In this document: positions 1 through 5,904 of the stretch, one piece after another | Layout: the number at the start of each line of letters is the position of its first letter | Numbering within the stretch: position 1 is the stretch's first letter | Assembly: GCA_005786815.1 (NCBI GenBank) | Contig: SYDB01000142.1 | Location: 1 to 6,917 of the forward strand | Reading direction: 5' to 3' | Length of the DNA: 6,917 bases | From: Burkholderiales bacterium | GTDB taxonomy: Bacteria; Pseudomonadota; Gammaproteobacteria; Burkholderiales; Burkholderiaceae_C | Position numbers and translations under genes: made by a program | The notes under the pieces: generated by a model | Seen by the model: the letters and a program-made list of their open reading frames with translations, nothing else | Database searches by the model: none | What the model was told of the DNA's origin: nothing

Positions 1-518
1 ACGCTTTCGTCCGTCATTGAGACGTGACCCTGCTGCATATCTTTCAACAAGTTTTGCATACCTTTGGCGATGCTCTCGCCTTGGGTCTCAATGGCTTTTT
101 TCTGTGCCTCTGCATTGAAGGCTAAAAAGTTACTGGGCGCGACGGCTGCAGCCCACTGCTCGACTGCAAACTGGATACGCGCTTTGGTCTTGGGGTCTGT
201 TTGCGCTGCATCAGTAAGCGCCATCAAGGTACGCGTATTGAGCAAATAGGTGGCCGCTGCAAAAGCCGCCATAGGGTCAGTAGCCCACGCATCCGCAGAG
301 AAGCGTCGGTCTTTCACTTGCGGGAAACCTTTGAGACTTTGGTTCCAAAGTTCGGTGGCTTCGTGGATGTATTGATTTTGTAGTTCTGCGACTTTTTCAG
401 GGTCGAAACTTAACTGCGGGGCCACACCATCTGCTTTGCCCATCTGGCCGAATGCTGCTAAGGCCTTGCCCCAACCTTCCTGCGCTACCGACCAAAATTG
501 GTTGGGATCTTGATCCAT
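1..518 (-). CDS. phaC: Class I poly(3-hydroxyalkanoate) synthase PhaC, N-terminal part (cut by window edge)
   Basis: This is the N-terminal 172 residues of polyhydroxyalkanoate synthase, which polymerises (R)-3-hydroxyacyl-CoA into storage granules in the cytoplasm. The ATG at 518-516 is read leftward and the frame stays open to base 1. The visible part matches the PhaC N-terminal domain: a Trp-rich amphipathic start (MDQDPNQFWSVAQEGW), then DAWATDP near 76-82, the FAAATYLLNTR segment near 86-96, FAVEQWAAAVAPSNFL near 118-132, and the conserved stretch around NAEAQKKAIETQGES (135-149) ending in HVSMTDES (165-172). These correspond to the same landmarks in Ralstonia eutropha PhaC1. The alpha/beta-hydrolase domain with the Cys-Asp-His triad would lie beyond the window, since class I synthases are usually close to 570-600 residues. 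Only a weak Shine-Dalgarno-like CGGAA precedes the start. It is divergent from the small membrane gene at 626. Identification is firm; full length and intactness cannot be judged here. Confidence 0.93.
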   Translation of the reverse strand, partial: MDQDPNQFWSVAQEGWGKALAAFGQMGKADGVAPQLSFDPEKVAELQNQYIHEATELWNQSLKGFPQVKDRRFSADAWATDPMAAFAAATYLLNTRTLMALTDAAQTDPKTKARIQFAVEQWAAAVAPSNFLAFNAEAQKKAIETQGESIAKGMQNLLKDMQQGHVSMTDES

Positions 519-549
519 ATTAAAATTCCGTTGCTAGATAATGGGGGAG

Positions 550-567
550 TACTGGATGTCTCCAGTA
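550..567. promoter_or_regulatory. Perfect 7-bp inverted repeat upstream of phaC
   Basis: TACTGGA (550-556), TGTC, TCCAGTA (561-567) form an 18-bp perfect dyad. It lies 32 bp before the phaC start codon and in the leader side of the divergent small gene. It has no following T-run, so a terminator is unlikely; an operator or a 5' leader hairpin of the phaC mRNA is possible. The palindrome is seen directly; its function is inference. Confidence 0.35.
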
Positions 568-597
568 TGTCAGCGAAACCCCTCCATTTTGCTGACA
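568..597. promoter_or_regulatory. Perfect 7-bp inverted repeat with 16-bp spacer in the phaC/small-ORF intergenic region
   Basis: TGTCAGC (568-574) and GCTGACA (591-597) are exact reverse complements separated by 16 bp, which places their centres about two helical turns apart, as expected for a dimeric regulator. The right arm overlaps a smaller dyad, TTTTG-CTGA-CAAAA (587-600). It directly abuts the 550-567 palindrome. I could not identify a convincing -35/-10 pair in either direction, so this is a candidate operator only. Confidence 0.3.
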
Positions 598-625
598 AAA
601 GTCAAACACAAGCGAAAACCCCTAG

Positions 626-901
626 ATGTATATAGTGCTCATAGCCTGGCTCTACGTAGCCCTGATGATGGCGATTGCCGAGGCTACCAGTCCTGTGGGG
701 AGTATTTTGGGGGCTATTTTTACCTTCATCCTCTACGGCTTATTGCCAATGGCCATCGTTGGTTATGTGATGGGTACGCCCGCCAGACGTAAAGCAAGAC
801 AGGCAGCTGAGCACAATGCAACTGAGATTTCAGGTACTCCGCCAAATACACGCAGCGAAACGACCGGTGACACCATCTCGCCTGTACGAAAAGAACCTTG
901 A
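626..901 (+). CDS. Small two-helix membrane protein, function unknown
   Basis: This 91-residue protein has two hydrophobic segments, about residues 3-18 and 26-49, the second rich in Gly, Leu and Ile and containing LYGLLPMAIVGYVMG. A basic stretch follows (TPARRKARQ, 51-59), which by the positive-inside rule puts the C-terminus in the cytoplasm. The rest is a polar, Thr/Ser/Pro-rich tail (60-91). I recognise it as resembling a conserved small inner-membrane protein near phaC/pgeF in Comamonadaceae, but no function is known to me. The ATG is the first possible start because the codon just before it is an in-frame TAG. No good ribosome binding site is visible. The final 23 codons and the stop are antisense to the end of pgeF, so the tail is probably shaped by that overlap. 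It could be a minor or mis-called gene, but the helix pattern and the family resemblance argue it is real. Confidence 0.7.
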   Translation: MYIVLIAWLYVALMMAIAEATSPVGSILGAIFTFILYGLLPMAIVGYVMGTPARRKARQAAEHNATEISGTPPNTRSETTGDTISPVRKEP

Positions 902-1606
902 TGCTTGTTGCACGGTGCACCAGGCATCGCTGCTGTCGTTTCCTGCAATCGATTGAACACCTAAAGAACGCAGACGCTCACTAGCGAGCGCTGGCAAATC
1001 TGCCAAATACTTCTTGGGGTTGTGTGGATGCGCTTGAAAGCAACTTTCTGCGGTTTGGTCGGCTTGTAAAAAAGCCTGACGTACTTCAGCACCCACCTCA
1101 AAAGCGCTTGGGCCGATGCAAGGCCCCAACCACACCAGCAAGTCGCGTGAAAGCGCGCCGCTGTGCCCACACAGAGTTTTTACAGTGTTCTCAATCACGC
1201 CCTGCGCCAATCCACGCCAACCCGCATGGGCAGCTGCACCCGCGGTGCCTTTTGAGTCTGTAAACAAAATAGGCAAGCAGTCTGCCACCATGATGGTGCA
1301 TGCCAAATTAATTTCTTGGGTCAAGCAAGCATCTGCAATAGCGCCATCTGATGTGGCGGGCTGGAGATTCAATACATCTACGCCATGCACTTGCTTTAAA
1401 AATACTGGGCGCGCCCCATGGAGTTGCTGCTTCAAAAGGTTTCTGTTCTGCGCAACATGTTGCGGGTCATCCTGGACATGGTCTCCAAGGTTCAAACTTG
1501 CGTATGGAGAAAGAGAAACGCCACCCAGCCTTGTGGTGCACAAGGCATGCACCCCAGTAGGAAGTTTCCAGTCTGTTATCTGCATAGACGACAAGGATAC
1601 CGCCAT
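830..1606 (-). CDS. pgeF: Polyphenol oxidase / laccase-domain family protein PgeF (YfiH/YlmD family)
   Basis: Read leftward from ATG 1606, this is a 258-residue member of the multicopper polyphenol oxidase (Cu-oxidase_4, DUF152) family. The E. coli member is named peptidoglycan editing factor, and homologues have purine nucleoside phosphorylase/adenosine deaminase or laccase-like activity. Family landmarks are in order: CTTRLGGVS (23-31), SLNLGDHV (37-44), KQVHGVDV (71-78) with metal ligand H74, VADCLPILF (107-115) with C110, HAGWRG (127-132) with H127, GPCIG (161-165), and the terminal FFSYRRDGVTGRFAACIW motif (238-255). Length fits the family (about 240-270). The start is uncertain: the frame is open to a TTG at 1648, and a second ATG at 1585 would give 251 residues beginning MQITDWKLP. 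None has a clear ribosome binding site. I prefer 1606 because the region beyond contains repeats that look regulatory. The gene stands alone on its strand, with 72 bp of 3' overlap with the small membrane gene. Confidence 0.9.
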   Translation of the reverse strand: MAVSLSSMQITDWKLPTGVHALCTTRLGGVSLSPYASLNLGDHVQDDPQHVAQNRNLLKQQLHGARPVFLKQVHGVDVLNLQPATSDGAIADACLTQEINLACTIMVADCLPILFTDSKGTAGAAAHAGWRGLAQGVIENTVKTLCGHSGALSRDLLVWLGPCIGPSAFEVGAEVRQAFLQADQTAESCFQAHPHNPKKYLADLPALASERLRSLGVQSIAGNDSSDAWCTVQQASRFFSYRRDGVTGRFAACIWRST

Positions 1607-1626
1607 GCAGGAGCGCCGCACCTTGA

Positions 1627-1662
1627 CTTGCGGCAAGGGGCATTGCAATACCGCAAGGCATT
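1627..1662. promoter_or_regulatory. Inverted and direct repeats between pgeF and the FAH gene
   Basis: CTTGCGG (1627-1633) and CCGCAAG (1651-1657) are a perfect 7-bp inverted repeat with a 17-bp spacer; a TTGCAA palindrome (1643-1648) sits near the centre. The same stretch also contains a direct repeat, GCAAGGGGCATT (1633-1644) and GCAAGGCATT (1653-1662), offset by 20 bp. It lies in the divergent gap between pgeF and the FAH gene, where a shared operator would be expected. I see no strong promoter hexamers. If pgeF used the TTG at 1648, part of this would be coding. Confidence 0.3.
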
Positions 1663-1705
1663 AGACTAAGCTGGTTAGGCACTTTTCATCCTTCTTGTTA
1701 CCACC

Positions 1706-2401
1706 ATGCAATACCTTTTCACACCAGCAGCCGTTGTCAGCGTTCCCGTCGTTGGAAAAACAGAACAGTTCCCCGTGCACCGCATTTATTGTGTGGGCCG
1801 CAATTACGAAGAACATGCCAAAGAAATGGGTTTCTCAGGGCGTGAGCCCCCTTTCTTTTTTCTAAAACCTGCAAATACATTGGTCTTTGCCCCAAGCGGA
1901 CAAACCGTCGACATGCCCTACCCCAGCTTGACTAAAAATCTTCACCACGAAATCGAATTGGTTGTCGCCATTGGCAAAGGTGGCAAAAACATTTCTGCAG
2001 CCAATGCCATGCAACACATTTATGGTTACGCCGTCGGCTTAGACATGACACGCCGCGATCTGCAAAACGAGATGAAGAAACAAGGCCGCCCGTGGTGTAT
2101 CGGCAAAGGTTTTGACCACAGCGCCCCCATGGGCCCCATCACGCCAGTTGCACAAGCTGGCGATGTAGAAAATGCAGAAATCTATGTGCAAGTCAATGGG
2201 CAAGATCGCCAACGCAGTCATGTCAGCAAATTGATTTGGAATATTGCAGAGACCATCGAACATTTGTCCGCCGCATGGGAATTGCAACCTGGTGACTTGA
2301 TATTCACGGGAACACCTGAAGGTGTTGCTGCTGTTGTGCCGGGTGACACCTTGGTAGGAGCCGTTGCCGGCTTAGGCGAGATCCAGGTTCACGTGCGCTA
2401 A
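1706..2401 (+). CDS. Fumarylacetoacetate hydrolase family protein (fumarylpyruvate hydrolase-like)
   Basis: This 231-residue protein is a metal-dependent C-C bond hydrolase/decarboxylase of the FAH fold. Family features are clear: CVGRNYEEHAKEMG (29-42), where H37 and E40 match the catalytic His-Glu dyad of the FAHD1/NagK branch; EPPFFFLKPANTLV (47-60); metal ligands E82 and E84 in HHEIELVV (80-87) and D113 in GLDMTRRDLQ (111-120); GKGFDHSAP (133-141); and the closing TGTPEGVA (201-208). Size and motifs fit the small FAH enzymes that act on acylpyruvates such as fumarylpyruvate from gentisate degradation, or on oxaloacetate. Substrate cannot be assigned because no ring-cleaving dioxygenase or maleylpyruvate isomerase is in the window. 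The ATG at 1706 gives the standard N-terminus (MQYLF) but has no clear ribosome binding site. It is 11 bp upstream of the Nudix gene, probably as an operon. The nearby TRAP importer suggests organic-acid catabolism, which is inference. Confidence 0.9.
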   Translation: MQYLFTPAAVVSVPVVGKTEQFPVHRIYCVGRNYEEHAKEMGFSGREPPFFFLKPANTLVFAPSGQTVDMPYPSLTKNLHHEIELVVAIGKGGKNISAANAMQHIYGYAVGLDMTRRDLQNEMKKQGRPWCIGKGFDHSAPMGPITPVAQAGDVENAEIYVQVNGQDRQRSHVSKLIWNIAETIEHLSAAWELQPGDLIFTGTPEGVAAVVPGDTLVGAVAGLGEIQVHVR

Positions 2402-2412
2402 AGCGCTAGCCC

Positions 2413-2961
2413 ATGCTGCACCGCGCACAGATCAAACATTGCAAGGCCTGTGGCGCGGCAGTGGAATATCGCCTACCCGATGACGGCGACACCCGACTTC
2501 GCGCGGTGTGTCCTTCCTGCCAAACGGTGCATTATGAAAATCCGTTGAATGTTGTGGGCACAGTGCCGGTGTGGGGCGATAAAGTCTTGTTGTGTAAACG
2601 CAATATTGAACCGCGACTAGGCAAATGGACTTTGCCCGCGGGCTTCATGGAACTAGGCGAAACACTGGCGCAAGGCGCTGCACGCGAAACGGTGGAAGAA
2701 GCAGGTGCGCAGTTTGAAATGCAAGAACTTTTCAGCATCATGAATGTGGTGCGTGTTGGACAAGTGCATTTTTTCTACCGTGCCCGTTTGACCAGCGACT
2801 CGTTTGACCCTGGGCACGAAACCATGGAGGCACGCTTGTTTAGCGAGCAAGACATCCCTTGGGATGAGATAGCGTTTCGTACCGTCAAGCAGACATTACA
2901 GTGCTACTTTGCCGATATGAAGTCACAGAACTTTGTCCTGCATCAAGTAGATATCGAGTAA
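2413..2961 (+). CDS. Nudix hydrolase with N-terminal zinc ribbon
   Basis: This 182-residue cytoplasmic protein has two parts. Residues 10-36 form a zinc ribbon with CKAC (10-13) and CPSC (33-36), followed by the YENP motif (41-44) typical of this branch. The Nudix domain spans about 45-165 and has a near-perfect Nudix box, from G77 through E83, then R91-E92 and E95-E96 to G98; these Glu residues bind the catalytic divalent metal. The only departure from GX5EX7REUXEEXGU is Thr at the hydrophobic position after RE (T93). Zinc-ribbon Nudix proteins include NudC-like NADH pyrophosphatases and ADP-ribose or nucleoside diphosphate hydrolases. This one is shorter than NudC (about 257 residues in E. 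coli), so I leave the substrate open. It starts 11 bp after the FAH stop with no obvious ribosome binding site, which fits translational coupling. A perfect dyad follows its stop but looks more like an operator for the next gene. Confidence 0.9.
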   Translation: MLHRAQIKHCKACGAAVEYRLPDDGDTRLRAVCPSCQTVHYENPLNVVGTVPVWGDKVLLCKRNIEPRLGKWTLPAGFMELGETLAQGAARETVEEAGAQFEMQELFSIMNVVRVGQVHFFYRARLTSDSFDPGHETMEARLFSEQDIPWDEIAFRTVKQTLQCYFADMKSQNFVLHQVDIE

Positions 2962-2969
2962 ACCCTTAA

Positions 2970-2997
2970 TTAACCGACCGCTTGGTCGGATTACTAT
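2970..2997 (+). promoter_or_regulatory. Candidate sigma-70-type promoter for dctP
   Basis: TTAACC (2970-2975) matches four of six bases of the -35 consensus, and TACTAT (2992-2997) four of six of the -10 consensus, with a 16-bp spacer. Transcription would begin about 25 bases before the dctP start codon. Both boxes are weak, so this is only a plausible assignment, supported by the dyad that falls between them. Confidence 0.3.
2974..2989. promoter_or_regulatory. Operator-like dyad CCGACC-N4-GGTCGG upstream of dctP
   Basis: CCGACC (2974-2979), GCTT, GGTCGG (2984-2989) is a perfect 6+6 dyad in an otherwise A/T-rich gap between the Nudix stop and the dctP start. No T-run follows it, so an intrinsic terminator is unlikely. 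GC-rich dyads of this shape between promoter boxes are common targets of TetR-type repressors; a ligand-released repressor would fit a transporter gene. No regulator gene lies in this window. Confidence 0.45.
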
Positions 2998-3019
2998 GCG
3001 TGGGTTTCCATTCCCCATT

Positions 3020-3023
3020 GGAG
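3020..3023 (+). promoter_or_regulatory. Ribosome binding site deciding the dctP start
   Basis: GGAG lies six bases before the ATG at 3030. The frame is open further upstream to a TTG at 2982, but that start overlaps the dyad, lacks a ribosome binding site and would bury the signal peptide behind 16 extra residues. This site therefore fixes the start at 3030. Confidence 0.75.
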
Positions 3024-3029
3024 TTTTAT

Positions 3030-4061
3030 ATGAAAAAAGTATTTAAGCACGCTGCCATTGCTGCTGCACTGATAAGCGTGATGAGCTCTTCGCAAGCAGA
3101 GACCATCACTTTAAAAGTGCACCACTTTTTAGGCCCATCATCCATTCAGCACACCAAGATGCTGCGCACTTGGTGCGACAACATTGCCAAAGACTCCAAA
3201 GACCGTCTGCAATGCCAGATCTATCCTGCGATGCAACTTGGCGGCACCCCTCCCCAGCTGTATGACCAAGCCCGTGATGGCGTAGCTGACGTCGTTTGGA
3301 CTTTGCCTGGTTACTCTTCTGGTCGATTCCCCAAAATGGAAGTGTTCGAATTACCTTTCATGATGACCAATCCTGAGGCAACCAGCCGCGCAACATGGGA
3401 CTACTACGAAAAATTTGCCAAAGACGAATTTAAAGATGTCAAAGTTTTGGCTATGCATGTCCACGGCCCTGGCAATATCTTCACAGCGAAAAAACAAATC
3501 AAGACCATGGCCGACATCAAAGGCTTGAAGTTGCGTGGCCCAACCCGCTTGACCACCAAGTTGCTAGCAAGCATGGGAGCAACGCCCGTGGGTATGCCTG
3601 TCCCAGCTGTTCCCGATGCGATGTCCAAAGGCACGATTGATGGTGCTGTTATTCCGTATGAAGTTGCCCCTTTGCTCAAAATTGAAGAGTTGGCACGCTT
3701 CACCGCAGAGCCTGATCGCGGAGAAAACGCGCTCTACACAACTGTATTTGTAGTGCCGATGAATAAGGCCAAGTACGAATCCCTTCCTGCTGACTTGAAA
3801 AAAGTCATTGATAAGAATTCAGGTCGCGAGTTATCTGCTTTCTTAGGCAAGACGCAGGGCGATAACGATATTCCAGGCAGAGCCAAAATGGTAGCGGGTG
3901 GACACACCATCACCATCATTCCAAAAAGCGAATTAGATGTGTGGAAACGGGCCTCAGCCAGTCTGAGCATTGAATGGATTAGCGATATGGAGAAGAAAGG
4001 CCACAACGGAGCTAATCTGGTGCATGAAGCGCAAGGCTTTATCGCCAAGTACACCAAATAA
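3030..4061 (+). CDS. dctP: TRAP transporter periplasmic substrate-binding protein, DctP family
   Basis: This 343-residue protein is the extracytoplasmic solute receptor of a tripartite ATP-independent periplasmic (TRAP) transporter. It binds a substrate, typically a carboxylate, and delivers it to the DctQ/DctM membrane complex. It has a classical signal peptide: MKK, a hydrophobic core (8-18) and a likely cut after SQA (residue 23). The DctP fold is shown by KVHHFLGP (29-36), LGGTPPQLYDQARDGVADVVW (roughly 70-90), the ELPFMM segment (107-112), and GLKLRGP (165-171), where R169 is the conserved arginine that usually salt-bridges the substrate carboxylate. IDGAVIPYE (203-211) completes the core. 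The only two cysteines, C49 and C62, are in the mature protein and could form a disulfide. Substrate is unknown. Unusually, its stop is 8 bp from the stop of the convergent dctM, so it is not in one operon with the membrane subunits. Symbol is by family, not by proven C4-dicarboxylate transport. Confidence 0.93.
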   Translation: MKKVFKHAAIAAALISVMSSSQAETITLKVHHFLGPSSIQHTKMLRTWCDNIAKDSKDRLQCQIYPAMQLGGTPPQLYDQARDGVADVVWTLPGYSSGRFPKMEVFELPFMMTNPEATSRATWDYYEKFAKDEFKDVKVLAMHVHGPGNIFTAKKQIKTMADIKGLKLRGPTRLTTKLLASMGATPVGMPVPAVPDAMSKGTIDGAVIPYEVAPLLKIEELARFTAEPDRGENALYTTVFVVPMNKAKYESLPADLKKVIDKNSGRELSAFLGKTQGDNDIPGRAKMVAGGHTITIIPKSELDVWKRASASLSIEWISDMEKKGHNGANLVHEAQGFIAKYTK

Positions 4062-4069
4062 AAATTTAC

Positions 4070-5389
4070 TTAGGTAATGACCGATACCAACCAAAGACAA
4101 ATACCTGGGAAGAAAAGTATCAACAAGGTTCGTATCGTGTCACTTACCAAAAAGGGCATCACGCCCCTATAACTCTCCGCAATTGGTACGTCTTTGGCCA
4201 TTCCATTGACTACGTAGACATTCAGCCCTACGGGTGGGGCCAAAAGACCAAATTCGACCACCATCAGTACCAAAATACCGAACCAGATAGCAACGGACTC
4301 CTTTGGTAATCCGAAATCCATGCTCATAACAATCGGGAAAAATATAGGAATTGTCAGCAAAATCATTGACAACTCATCCATCAAAGCACCCAAAACAACA
4401 TAGAACAATAAGATGCCTGCGACGATCATCAAGGGAGACCATCCAAGGCCATTGACCATTTCGGTTAGTTGCACAGAGGCTTGCGAAAGCGCCAAGGCAC
4501 CGTTCATTAAATCTGCACCGATGAAGATCAAGAAAATCATGGCAGAGCTATCAGCAGTGGCATAAAAGCATTGCTTGAACTTGGCCCAATTTATTTCACC
4601 TTTGATGAGGGACGCAACGAATGTGCTGGCAGCCCCAACAGCTGCTCCTTCGGTAGGAGTGAATGCACCGCTGTAAATGCCGCCAAAGACGATCACAAAA
4701 ATCGCCATGATGGGCGCAACGCCCTTGAAAGACTGCCACGTCAAACGAGAATAATCATCGTCAACTTCAGGTGCGTGACCAGGGACCAAACGCACATAGA
4801 TAGCAATTGCCGTCATATAACCAAGCATAGCGATGATGCCCGGGACCATGGCTGCAGCAAAGAGTTTGGCAATATTTTGTTCCGTCAAGATCGCATAAAT
4901 GACCAAAGGAACAGAGGGCGGAATCAAGATTCCCAAGGTGCCTGATGCTGCCAACGTTCCCGTGGCAAGGCGACCTGAATAACCATGGCGCTTGAGTTCA
5001 GGCAAAGCCACACCGGTAATAGTGGCGGCAGTGGCAACCGAAGAGCCGCAAATAGCACCAAAGGCAGCACACGCCAATACAGCTGCCATGGCTAGGCCAC
5101 CTTTGAAGCGCCCCATCACACCAGCAGCAAAATTAAACAAAGCCTTGCTAATGCCGCCCTGCGTTGCGAAATGCCCCATCAAAATAAACAAAGGGATGAC
5201 AGACAAGTCATAACTGGCGAAGCGCGCAAATGCTTGGTTATTTAGGAAGTTCGCAAAAGGCAACCAACCGGTCTGCGCAATGTATCCGTAGGCGCCCGCA
5301 ACGAACATCGATATAGCAATAGGAACGCGCAAGGCCATGAAGACCAGCATGATGCCGAAAATAATGCCCACCATTTGAACGCTGGTCAT
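4070..5389 (-). CDS. dctM: TRAP transporter large permease subunit, DctM family
   Basis: This 439-residue integral membrane protein is the ion-coupled transport subunit of the TRAP system, expected to carry about 12 hydrophobic segments plus re-entrant hairpins. Hallmarks of the DctM/TrapT family are visible: the first helix and ALRVPIAISMFVAG (19-32), SVIPLFILMGHFA (63-75), ICGSSVATAATITG (113-126), GTLGILIPPSVPLVIYA (150-166), FTPTEGAAVGA in the middle, and GLLAPPVGLNVYVVNG near residue 390-400. The paired PP-containing hairpins are typical of the substrate/Na+ site region. Length is normal for a stand-alone DctM (about 425-440), so it is not a DctQM fusion. The start codon overlaps the stop of dctQ as ATGA (5389-5386), a sign of translational coupling. 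The gene ends 8 bp from the convergent dctP stop, with no clear terminator between them. Substrate is not readable from the sequence. Confidence 0.95.
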   Translation of the reverse strand: MTSVQMVGIIFGIMLVFMALRVPIAISMFVAGAYGYIAQTGWLPFANFLNNQAFARFASYDLSVIPLFILMGHFATQGGISKALFNFAAGVMGRFKGGLAMAAVLACAAFGAICGSSVATAATITGVALPELKRHGYSGRLATGTLAASGTLGILIPPSVPLVIYAILTEQNIAKLFAAAMVPGIIAMLGYMTAIAIYVRLVPGHAPEVDDDYSRLTWQSFKGVAPIMAIFVIVFGGIYSGAFTPTEGAAVGAASTFVASLIKGEINWAKFKQCFYATADSSAMIFLIFIGADLMNGALALSQASVQLTEMVNGLGWSPLMIVAGILLFYVVLGALMDELSMILLTIPIFFPIVMSMDFGLPKESVAIWFGILVLMVVEFGLLAPPVGLNVYVVNGMAKDVPIAESYRGVMPFLVSDTIRTLLILFFPGICLWLVSVIT

Positions 5390-5868
5390 GCTGCTTGTCC
5401 TAATTGATCGTCAAAACCAACAAAGAATTGACCCAAGGCAATCAAACTGGTCAAGGCAAAAGGAGGTGTCATGCATGCAAATACCACCCATTCAGGGAAT
5501 CCCAAAATCATGGTGCCTGAATTAGATGCATATGAACTTAAGCCGCCTAGTCCAGTGCGCCACGCCAAGACAGCAAAACAAAATGCCAATAGCAAAGCGC
5601 CAAAACGGTCCATCACACCATTGGCTTTTTCCGAAAACCTAGCGGTGAAGAAATCAACAATGATGTTGCCGCGTTTGGCTTGGCACCATGGCATAAACAT
5701 CGCAATGGCAGCACCCGTAGCAGCACCAGAGAGTTCAAAGTCACCAGTGATGGCAGTTCCCAATAATTCGCGACCCACAATGCTTGCGCATGTCATAACA
5801 GTGATGAAGGTGAGCAAAATACCTGCAAGAACAGCAGAAATCCTTGCTAACAAGACCAGAAAGCGCAT
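5386..5868 (-). CDS. dctQ: TRAP transporter small permease subunit, DctQ family
   Basis: This 160-residue membrane protein is the small subunit that scaffolds the large TRAP permease. Four hydrophobic segments can be seen, about residues 5-30, 44-62, 87-107 and 124-150, as expected for DctQ. Weakly conserved family marks include ASIVGRELLG (28-37) after the first helix and the KRGNIIVDFF stretch (65-74), which corresponds to the usual basic-G-x-I-x-V-D motif between helices 2 and 3. Length matches the family (about 155-180). The ATG at 5868 is preceded by a purine-rich AAAGAAA that may act as a weak ribosome binding site. Its TGA overlaps the dctM start by four bases, so the two are surely co-translated. 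Only 55 bp separate it from the upstream bactofilin on the same strand, so it could be read from that transcript or from a promoter I cannot identify. Confidence 0.92.
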   Translation of the reverse strand: MRFLVLLARISAVLAGILLTFITVMTCASIVGRELLGTAITGDFELSGAATGAAIAMFMPWCQAKRGNIIVDFFTARFSEKANGVMDRFGALLLAFCFAVLAWRTGLGGLSSYASNSGTMILGFPEWVVFACMTPPFALTSLIALGQFFVGFDDQLGQAA

Positions 5869-5904
5869 AAGGTTTCTTTAATGGTTGGGTCAATTGAAAC
5901 GTAT

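Noticed and set aside
64..383. Two short rightward open frames opposite phaC
   Set aside because: Both are antisense to the conserved PhaC N-terminal domain and have no independent support.
541..792. 83-residue rightward open frame in a different frame from the small membrane gene
   Set aside because: It begins in the dyad-rich intergenic region, has no domain, and the competing frame from 626 has a clear two-helix membrane pattern.
1116..1664. 182-residue rightward open frame
   Set aside because: It is antisense to pgeF, has no recognisable domain and has Cys/Pro/Thr-rich content typical of a shadow frame; pgeF motifs on the other strand are unambiguous.
2982..3029. Upstream TTG start adding 16 residues to DctP
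   Set aside because: It overlaps the dyad, lacks a ribosome binding site and would displace the signal peptide; GGAG at 3020-3023 supports ATG 3030.
4040..4080. Bidirectional terminator between the convergent dctP and dctM genes
   Set aside because: Only a 5-bp AAGTA/TACTT pairing with a long loop is present; too weak to call.
4571..4945. 124-residue rightward open frame inside dctM
   Set aside because: Antisense shadow of a clear DctM permease, with no domain and no ribosome binding site evidence.
5471..5881. 136-residue rightward open frame over dctQ
   Set aside because: Antisense to dctQ and highly basic/polar, as expected from reading the complement of a membrane protein gene.
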